From contig JAFOYD010000049.1 of NCBI GenBank assembly GCA_017391545.1, positions 1-6,577 on the forward strand: a stretch of 6,577 nucleotides of DNA. Direction: 5' to 3'. A program made the position numbers and the translations under genes. The notes beneath the pieces were generated by a model, which was not told the DNA's origin, ran no database searches, and saw only the letters and a list, made by a program, of their open reading frames with translations. Below, in pieces: positions 1 through 4,952 of the stretch. This DNA comes from Lachnospiraceae bacterium. Lineage in GTDB: Bacteria; Bacillota; Clostridia; Lachnospirales; Lachnospiraceae. Position 1 is the stretch's first letter. Each line of letters begins with the position of its first letter.

Positions 1-893
1 CAGAATGCTCCGTTCAGTGCAAAGGAATCTGCACCTGTATAGTGAGGAATGCCTGCTTCTGTGAATTTTTCAAAAATAGCAAGCTCTGCTGTCATGATTG
101 TATTGTCCTGTGGTGTGAAAACTGCATCAACCTGCTCAGCGACAAGTGCATCTGCTGCTGCCTGAACCTCTGCTGTCGTGGTACCTGTCTTCTCTACATA
201 TGTAATTCCATTGGCATCGCAATATGCCTTTGCATCCTCGATTGACTGAATTGATCCTGCCTGACTCTTATCATACAGGAGTCCGACTTTTGCTGTGTCA
301 GGGTTTGCAGCTACGATCAGTTTAAAGATGGCCTCTGTATCAATTGCATCCGATGTACCTGTAATGTTTGCTCCCGGTGCATCAGCGCTGGCTACAAGTC
401 CTGCTCCTACAGGGTCAGATACAGCTGAAAATACGACCGGTATCTGATTGTCCTCTGTTGCATTCTGCATGATCATTGCTGCCGGTGTCGCAATTGGGAT
501 AATCACATCAACCTGGTCTGCCACGAGGTCTGTTGCGATCTGATTCAACACTGTAGAATCCGCCTGACCATTGTGTGTATAGTCTGCAAAGTCGAACGTA
601 ACGCCAAGCTCCTCGCCTTTGGCTGTAAGCTCTGCCTCAATTGACTTTTCGATCTGATTTAAGGAAGCATCATCCACATATTGAACGATACCCACCTTAT
701 ATACTTTTCCTTCTTCGGTTGCGCTCTGGGCTGTATCCTCTGCTGGTGTTTCAGATGCTGCCATATCAGAAACTGCTGCCTCTGAAGCTGTTGTATCCTG
801 CGCTGCCGTCTCCTCACCCTTGCTGTTTCCACAACCTGCAAGTGCTGCCACCATTGACATTGTTAACATGATTGCTACAAATTTCTTTTTCAT
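1..893 (-). CDS. ABC transporter substrate-binding lipoprotein, ABC_sub_bind (TrpX-like) family, C-terminus cut by window edge
   Basis: The first 297 codons of an extracellular solute-binding lipoprotein are visible; the reading frame is open to the left edge, and about 30 to 60 residues are probably missing. Residues 1-20 form a lipoprotein signal peptide (MKKK, hydrophobic stretch, lipobox LAGC with Cys21). Residues 22-62 are a linker rich in Ala, Glu, Ser and Thr. The binding fold begins at about residue 63 (KVYKVGIVQY). Family-typical motifs follow: VDVIIPIATPAA (128-139), IPVVFSAVSDPVGAG (151-165), NITGTSD (176-182) and TPQDNT (260-265). These match the PF04392 family, whose members serve ABC importers; TrpX is one studied case, but the substrate cannot be read from sequence. 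The start at 893 is chosen over the in-frame ATG at 899 because AAGGAG (903-908) is 9 nt from it and only 3 nt from the other. Permease and ATPase genes would be expected further left. Confidence 0.9.
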   Translation of the reverse strand, partial: MKKKFVAIMLTMSMVAALAGCGNSKGEETAAQDTTASEAAVSDMAASETPAEDTAQSATEEGKVYKVGIVQYVDDASLNQIEKSIEAELTAKGEELGVTFDFADYTHNGQADSTVLNQIATDLVADQVDVIIPIATPAAMIMQNATEDNQIPVVFSAVSDPVGAGLVASADAPGANITGTSDAIDTEAIFKLIVAANPDTAKVGLLYDKSQAGSIQSIEDAKAYCDANGITYVEKTGTTTAEVQAAADALVAEQVDAVFTPQDNTIMTAELAIFEKFTEAGIPHYTGADSFALNGAF

Positions 894-902
894 AATCATT
901 CA

Positions 903-908
903 CTCCTT
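903..908 (-). promoter_or_regulatory. Ribosome binding site of the substrate-binding protein gene
   Basis: AAGGAG on the minus strand, 9 nt before the ATG at 893. It decides between two in-frame ATG codons (899 and 893) in favour of the inner one. Confidence 0.75.
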
Positions 909-921
909 ATCTCTATATTTT

Positions 922-953
922 TTAAAGCGGACGAGTATGCCCGCCCGCTTCAA
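922..953 (-). other. Strong RNA hairpin without U-tract between glyS and the transporter gene
   Basis: In minus-strand RNA, 940-953 pairs with 922-935 around a CAUA tetraloop (936-939). The stem is 14 bp, including three G-U pairs, with a GC-rich core (GAAGCGGGCGGG against CUCGUCCGCUUU). It begins 23 nt after the glycyl-tRNA synthetase stop codon and ends 13 nt before the Shine-Dalgarno sequence of the next gene. The bases after the stem are AAAAAUAUAGAG, so the U-run of a standard intrinsic terminator is missing. It may be an atypical terminator for the synthetase transcript, or an mRNA-stabilising or processing element in the leader of the transporter gene. The structure is seen in the sequence; the role is inference. 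Confidence 0.6.
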
Positions 954-976
954 TCACAAAATCACGTAAATATATT

Positions 977-2368
977 CTAGAATGTAAACTTATCAGCAAA
1001 ATAAGCATCCAGCTCGTCGATCTTAATGCGCACCTGTTCCATTGAATCACGGAAACGTACCGTTACTGCATGGTCCTCTTCAGACTCAAAATCATATGTA
1101 ATACAGAACGGTGTACCAATCTCATCCTGACGGCGATATCTCTTACCGATATTTCCTCTGTCATCAAACTCGCAATTATACTTCTTTGAAAGCTGTGCAA
1201 ATACCTTTTCAGCGCCCTCATTGAGCTTCTTGCTCAGTGGAAGGACACCAATCTTGACCGGTGCAAGTGCAGGATGGAAATGAAGGACAGTACGCACATC
1301 TCCCTCACCGATTTCCTCCTCATCATATGCTGCGCAAAGGAACGCAAGCACGACACGGTCTGCTCCAAGAGAAGGCTCAATAACATATGGGATATATTTT
1401 TCCTTCTTCTCATCATCAAAATAAGACATATCCTGTCCGGATGTATTCTGATGCTGTGTAAGGTCATAATCTGTTCTGTCGGCGATACCCCAAAGCTCAC
1501 CCCAGCCGATGGAATGGAATAAATATTCAATATCCGTCGTTCCTTTCGAGTAGAAGCAAAGCTCCTCAGGATCATGGTCACGCAGACGCATCTCTTCCTC
1601 TTTGATACCAAGGCTTAAGAGCCAATCTCTACAGAAGCCTCTCCAGTACTGGAACCATTCAAGGTCTGTGCCAGGCTCACAGAAAAACTCAAGTTCCATC
1701 TGCTCGAACTCTCTTGTTCTGAAAGTAAAGTTTCCGGGAGTAATCTCATTTCTAAACGATTTACCAATCTGACCGATACCAAAAGGAATCTTCTTTCTTG
1801 ATGTTCTCTGTACATTCTTGAAATTTACGAAAATCCCCTGCGCTGTCTCCGGTCTGAGGTAAACAGTATTCTTCGCATCTTCAGTAACACCCTGAAAGGT
1901 CTTGAACATCAGGTTGAACTGACGAATATCAGTAAAGTTGTGCTTCCCACAGGTCGGACATGGGATATTATTTTCCTCAATAAAATTCTTCATTTCTTCC
2001 TGTGAGAATGCATCAATCGGCTTCTCCAGTGTGATGCCCTTCTCGCTTGCATAATCCTCGATCAGCTTATCTGCCCTAAATCTTTCATGGCACTCTTTGC
2101 AGTCCATAAGGGGATCTGAAAATCCACCCAGATGACCTGATGCAACCCATGTCTGAGGGTTCATAAGAATGGCACAGTCTACGCCTACATTGTACGGATT
2201 CTCCATGATAAATTTCTGCCACCAAGCCCTTTTTACATTGTTTTTCAGCTCGACGCCAAGATTGCCGTAATCCCATGTATTGGCAAGTCCGCCATAAATT
2301 TCTGAACCGGGATATACGAATCCTCTGCTTTTTGATAAAGCTACAATTTTGTCTAATGTCTTTTCCAT
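977..2368 (-). CDS. glyS: Glycyl-tRNA synthetase, single-chain alpha2 type (class II)
   Basis: This enzyme attaches glycine to tRNA-Gly using ATP in the cytoplasm. The 463-residue chain has the length expected of the homodimeric alpha2 form, not the GlyQ/GlyS alpha2beta2 form. Visible landmarks are the N-terminal SRGFVYPGSEIYGG (14-27) and WDYGNLG (32-38), two cysteine pairs (C90-x2-C93 and C137-x2-C140) in the insertion that may bind zinc, YLRPETAQG (170-178), class II motif 2 with FRNE (205-208) followed by the arginine-bearing FRTREFEQMELEFF stretch (216-229), and motif 3 EPSLGADR (331-338). The anticodon-binding domain starts near 369 (APVKIGVLPL) and runs to about 460. The start is supported by AGGAG 7 nt upstream. 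The gene lies 47 nt after the lipoprotein gene and is probably co-transcribed with it. No T-box leader is visible between them. Confidence 0.97.
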   Translation of the reverse strand: MEKTLDKIVALSKSRGFVYPGSEIYGGLANTWDYGNLGVELKNNVKRAWWQKFIMENPYNVGVDCAILMNPQTWVASGHLGGFSDPLMDCKECHERFRADKLIEDYASEKGITLEKPIDAFSQEEMKNFIEENNIPCPTCGKHNFTDIRQFNLMFKTFQGVTEDAKNTVYLRPETAQGIFVNFKNVQRTSRKKIPFGIGQIGKSFRNEITPGNFTFRTREFEQMELEFFCEPGTDLEWFQYWRGFCRDWLLSLGIKEEEMRLRDHDPEELCFYSKGTTDIEYLFHSIGWGELWGIADRTDYDLTQHQNTSGQDMSYFDDEKKEKYIPYVIEPSLGADRVVLAFLCAAYDEEEIGEGDVRTVLHFHPALAPVKIGVLPLSKKLNEGAEKVFAQLSKKYNCEFDDRGNIGKRYRRQDEIGTPFCITYDFESEEDHAVTVRFRDSMEQVRIKIDELDAYFADKFTF

Positions 2369-2415
2369 TTCTATTCTCCTAACTTATTTTTTGTGTATCT
2401 AAAAATCGAACATGT

Positions 2416-3069
2416 TTATTTGAAAACGATGATACCATAACCGTCCGAAAGCTTTACATCCGCACTTTTTTTATTCACTGCGGTCACGCCTTCCCCTACA
2501 TACAAAATCTCATCAAAACAGCTGATCCGTATGGTCTCTGCTTCCACGCCTTCCTCAGTCTCTGGCGCCTCAAAGATCACGATGTGGCGGTCACCCATTC
2601 CCAGAAGTTCCGGTTTTGATATGCTGGCTTTTTCAAGCTTATCAGAGATTGCATGCAAAGTCACATTCAAATCATAACCTGCCTGATTTGCAGCCTGTAT
2701 TGTACCTGCAAAAAAGTCTTCCTCATTGAAGCCTGCATAATCACGATCGCTGCCAAACTCCATGATTACCTCAATTGCCCCTTGCGCCGCCTCACATTTT
2801 TTAAGCGATACCTGTGCTTCGCTGTTTTGTGCCTTGTACTCCGCTATCGAAGTTTCAATCATGGATTTCAGACCATCTACATCATAATAGCTCTGTGCAA
2901 AGTCCTCTACGATCTTGCTTGAAATGCTTCCATCCTTTTTGATCGAAATTGATGTCACCTGTGCTTCCTGTGTATTTTCCTCTTCCTTACTGCCACATGC
3001 AGTGAGACCAAGTATGAAAACACAGAGTACTAAGGCAAACGTCTTTCCTACCCTCATAAATTTTTTCAT
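2416..3069 (-). CDS. Lipoprotein of unknown function
   Basis: This 217-residue protein has a clear lipoprotein signal peptide: charged MKKFMRVGK, a hydrophobic core (11-22) and the lipobox LTAC with Cys25. The mature protein should be anchored to the outer face of the membrane. After a short acidic linker (28-36, EEENTQEAQ) comes a region predicted to mix helix and strand, with EDFAQSYYDVDGLKSMIETSI (55-75) and SDRDYAGFNEEDFFAGTIQAA (107-127) as its most distinctive stretches. The C-terminal part (154-217) looks strand-rich. I see no enzymatic motif. It resembles lipoproteins I associate with Lachnospiraceae, but I cannot assign a named family. The start is supported by GGAG 7 nt upstream. 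A strong promoter lies directly upstream, so it heads a transcript with the glycyl-tRNA synthetase gene, although nothing in the protein suggests a link to translation. Confidence 0.88.
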   Translation of the reverse strand: MKKFMRVGKTFALVLCVFILGLTACGSKEEENTQEAQVTSISIKKDGSISSKIVEDFAQSYYDVDGLKSMIETSIAEYKAQNSEAQVSLKKCEAAQGAIEVIMEFGSDRDYAGFNEEDFFAGTIQAANQAGYDLNVTLHAISDKLEKASISKPELLGMGDRHIVIFEAPETEEGVEAETIRISCFDEILYVGEGVTAVNKKSADVKLSDGYGIIVFK

Positions 3070-3122
3070 TATTAATCTCCATTTTTAATAAAAAATTTAG
3101 TTTTGCAAAAGTTCTGCGTCTT

Positions 3123-3151
3123 ATTATAAACAACTTATTCTAGTTTTTCAA
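3123..3151 (-). promoter_or_regulatory. Sigma-A promoter for the lipoprotein and glyS genes
   Basis: On the minus strand, TTGAAA (-35, 3146-3151) is followed after exactly 17 bp by TATAAT (-10, 3123-3128). This is one base short of the perfect consensus hexamers at the ideal spacing. The -35 box lies inside the last codons of recO, and the -10 box lies in the 65-nt gap after the recO stop codon. Transcription would begin near 3116, giving a leader of roughly 45-50 nt before the lipoprotein start. It uncouples the two downstream genes from the era-recO part of the cluster. Confidence 0.72.
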
Positions 3152-3797
3152 GTATTTCAAGACTTTTAAAATCTCTGTCGAATGTTTTTTTACACATCCT
3201 CTGACTAAAATCGCCTAGTTCCTGCAATATTTCAGGCTTCACGCAGAACGAAAAAAGCTTTTCTGCCGGTGTCCTTATTATGTAATCAATCGTATAAACC
3301 GTAGCATCCATCAGTCTGTCACTTTTGTGTATACCTGCGAACTCGCCATTGATGATGATCGCCTTTAGCTCAAATACAGCTCTCACAAGCCTGTTATCAA
3401 AATTAGGAGACGTCAATGCCCTCAGTGACTGATATAAAAGTTTGAGCATTGATGTCTCATCATTATTTTCCCTTGTATAGTAATCGCATATTTCCAGAAA
3501 ATACATGCCATAATATGCCCCTGCAAAATCCTGTCTGAGTTCTTCAAAGTAATTTGTGATCTCTGCTTCTGACATATTGTAGGAGCTTCTGCCTGCATAG
3601 AGTCTGAATTGTCCAAAGGAAAACGGATTTGTCGGGGCCATCAGCCTGTTGCCGGGTTTTCTGGCTCCCCTTGCAAAGGCTGATATTTTACCCCTTTCCT
3701 TTGTCAGAATGACGACTCTCCTGTCATATTCGCCGATCGGTTCTGATTTGATGATGATTCCTGTCAGTATGACGAAATCCTGTATGCCCACACTCAT
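3135..3797 (-). CDS. recO: DNA repair protein RecO
   Basis: RecO is a recombination mediator of the RecFOR pathway that helps load RecA onto SSB-coated single-stranded DNA. The 220-residue chain starts with the typical OB-fold region: TGIIIKSEPIGEYDRRVVILT (12-32) and ERGKISAFARGARK (34-47), followed by SFGQFRLYAG (60-69). The rest is the helical domain, with FAGAYYGMYFLEICDYY (91-107), LVRAVFELKAIIINGEFAG (137-155) and the closing FKSLEILEKL (210-219). The frame stays open upstream to 3899, but the ATG at 3797 is preferred. It has AGGAG 6 nt upstream and gives the expected RecO N-terminus, whereas the upstream extension does not look like RecO and overlaps the yqzL-like gene. The cysteine pairs of the zinc module found in many RecO proteins are absent (only C104, C185 and C202). 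The protein is slightly shorter than the usual 240-250 residues. Confidence 0.93.
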   Translation of the reverse strand: MSVGIQDFVILTGIIIKSEPIGEYDRRVVILTKERGKISAFARGARKPGNRLMAPTNPFSFGQFRLYAGRSSYNMSEAEITNYFEELRQDFAGAYYGMYFLEICDYYTRENNDETSMLKLLYQSLRALTSPNFDNRLVRAVFELKAIIINGEFAGIHKSDRLMDATVYTIDYIIRTPAEKLFSFCVKPEILQELGDFSQRMCKKTFDRDFKSLEILEKLE

Positions 3798-3909
3798 GTA
3801 TATCTCCTGCCTTATGATTGGCTTTTTCCACATCAGGATGCCCCTTGTAAGACAGATAATCACATACCTGCCCTGTCTGCATAAACCGGCTCCATCCATC
3901 CTCGTACAT
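3724..3909 (-). CDS. yqzL: YqzL-like small protein, overlapping the start of recO
   Basis: This is a 61-residue protein of unknown function. Its N-terminus has the pattern W6-x2-F9-x2-T12-G13-x4-Y18-L19-x-Y21-K22. From memory this aligns without gaps to Bacillus subtilis YqzL (W-x2-F-x2-TG-x4-YL-x-F-K), which is also encoded between era and recO. Position and motif together make it a real gene and not a shadow frame. Beyond residue 23 the protein has no counterpart in that motif and is rich in histidine (seven His between residues 24 and 53, plus Cys40). Its last 74 nt run out of frame through the start of recO. The ATG at 3909 is preferred; a weak AGGG-type site lies about 7 nt upstream. A GTG at 3936 would add nine residues. 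It starts 116 nt after era. The motif identification is firm; the exact start and the relevance of the tail are less certain. Confidence 0.72.
   Translation of the reverse strand: MYEDGWSRFMQTGQVCDYLSYKGHPDVEKANHKAGDIHECGHTGFRHTDRNHHQIRTDRRI
3804..3808 (-). promoter_or_regulatory. Ribosome binding site of recO, located inside the yqzL-like gene
   Basis: AGGAG on the minus strand, 6 nt before the ATG at 3797. It fixes the recO start 102 nt downstream of the longest possible frame. It lies within the coding sequence of the small upstream gene, so translation of the two genes may be coupled. Confidence 0.75.
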
Positions 3910-4025
3910 GTAATGTCCCTGCCCTTTCCGTGTCACTGTCCTAGCCGTTCAGTAACCTTTGTGTGATGCTTTGCTCCTGTTACACAAATGCTTCCACAGG
4001 AATAGGGTGTGCTTATGCAGTAATT
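3910..4025 (-). other. Intergenic gap between era and the yqzL-like gene
   Basis: This 116-nt gap is the longest non-coding stretch of the window. I see no promoter with good -35 and -10 boxes and no terminator with a U-tract. It contains a weak 7-bp inverted repeat (TTTGTGT at 3958-3964 and ACACAAA at 3982-3988) around a 17-nt loop. The most likely reading is that era, yqzL and recO share a transcript. Confidence 0.45.
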
Positions 4026-4928
4026 TTATTCATTTTCTTTGGGATCATAGCCAAAATTCTTGATAAGGAAATCACTGTCACGCCAGTCCTTTTTCACCTT
4101 GACCCACAGCTGAAGATTGACGTGCTGTTCCAACAGATCCTCGATCTCAGGACGTGCCATGGAGCCTATCTTTTTCAGCATGGAACCGCCTTTTCCAATG
4201 ATGATGCCCTTATGTGAGTCACGCTCGCAGATAATCGTAGCATCAATGTCAACAATTTTTTTACTGAATTTCATGGACTCAATCGTGACTGCCACACCAT
4301 GAGGAATCTCCTCATCAATGCTCCTGAGAACCTTCTCTCTGATGAGCTCTGCTACAATCTGTCTTGTCGGCTGGTCCGTGATGGTGTCCTCATCATAAAA
4401 CGCCGGTCCATATGGCAGATATTTCATAATCTGTTGTATCAATACATCGGTATTATCTTTTTTCAATGCAGATACCGGTACGATTTCGGCAAAGTCAAGC
4501 TCTTTTCTGTAAGCATCAATATATCCGAATAGTTCCTCTTTTTTCACTGTATCGATCTTATTAATGACCAGGATTACCGGAGTCTTTACTTTTTTGAGCT
4601 GCTCAATGATATGCTGCTCACCTGCGCCAATATAGTCCGTAGGCTCCACCAGCCACAGGATGACATCGACCTCTCTAAGGCTATGCTCTGCCACATTCAC
4701 CATATAGTCTCCAAGCTTATTTTTTGCCTTGTGGATTCCAGGCGTATCCACGAATACAATCTGCCCTTCGTCTGAAGTATAGACGGTCTGGATGCGGTTT
4801 CTTGTCGTCTGTGGCTTTTTGGATGTGATGGCGATCTTCTGCCCGATCAGGCAGTTCATCAATGTGGATTTTCCTACATTGGGTCTTCCAATCAGTGCCG
4901 CAAAGCCTGACTTATACGTTTTATTCAT
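4026..4928 (-). CDS. era: GTPase Era, 16S rRNA-binding ribosome assembly factor
   Basis: Era is a GTP-binding protein that binds the 3' end of 16S rRNA and acts in maturation of the 30S ribosomal subunit, in the cytoplasm or at the membrane. The 300-residue length is standard. The GTPase domain shows G1 GRPNVGKS (14-21), G2 around TTRNR (41-45), G3 DTPG (61-64), G4 NKID (123-126) and G5 SAL (153-155). The C-terminal KH domain carries GIIIGKGGSMLKKIG (241-255), whose GKGG loop contacts RNA, and the typical ending DWRDSDFLIKNFGY (281-294). Nothing is missing. The start is supported by GGAGG 11 nt upstream, and the gene follows the peptidase gene by only 24 nt, so the two are probably co-transcribed. 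Confidence 0.98.
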   Translation of the reverse strand: MNKTYKSGFAALIGRPNVGKSTLMNCLIGQKIAITSKKPQTTRNRIQTVYTSDEGQIVFVDTPGIHKAKNKLGDYMVNVAEHSLREVDVILWLVEPTDYIGAGEQHIIEQLKKVKTPVILVINKIDTVKKEELFGYIDAYRKELDFAEIVPVSALKKDNTDVLIQQIMKYLPYGPAFYDEDTITDQPTRQIVAELIREKVLRSIDEEIPHGVAVTIESMKFSKKIVDIDATIICERDSHKGIIIGKGGSMLKKIGSMARPEIEDLLEQHVNLQLWVKVKKDWRDSDFLIKNFGYDPKENE

Positions 4929-4952
4929 GAATGATTGTTCCTCCGTATTTCA

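Noticed and set aside
659..841. Minus-strand 60-residue frame
   Set aside because: It lies in another frame inside the substrate-binding protein gene, is rich in Arg and Gln, and matches no family; a shadow of the real gene.
952..965. Direct repeat AATCAC spaced by 2 nt after glyS
   Set aside because: Two copies of a 6-mer are within chance expectation in this composition; no further copies or partner elements seen.
2369..2415. T-box leader for the glycyl-tRNA synthetase gene
   Set aside because: The gap is only 47 nt and shows neither the T-box core sequence nor an antiterminator structure.
3798..3899. Upstream extension of the recO frame (34 more codons)
   Set aside because: The added residues do not resemble a RecO N-terminus, no good ribosome binding site precedes them, and they overlap the yqzL-like gene. 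The ATG at 3797 has AGGAG at the right distance.
3958..3988. Inverted repeat TTTGTGT / ACACAAA between era and the yqzL-like gene, as a terminator
   Set aside because: Only 7 AT-rich base pairs with a 17-nt loop and no U-tract; too weak to call a terminator.
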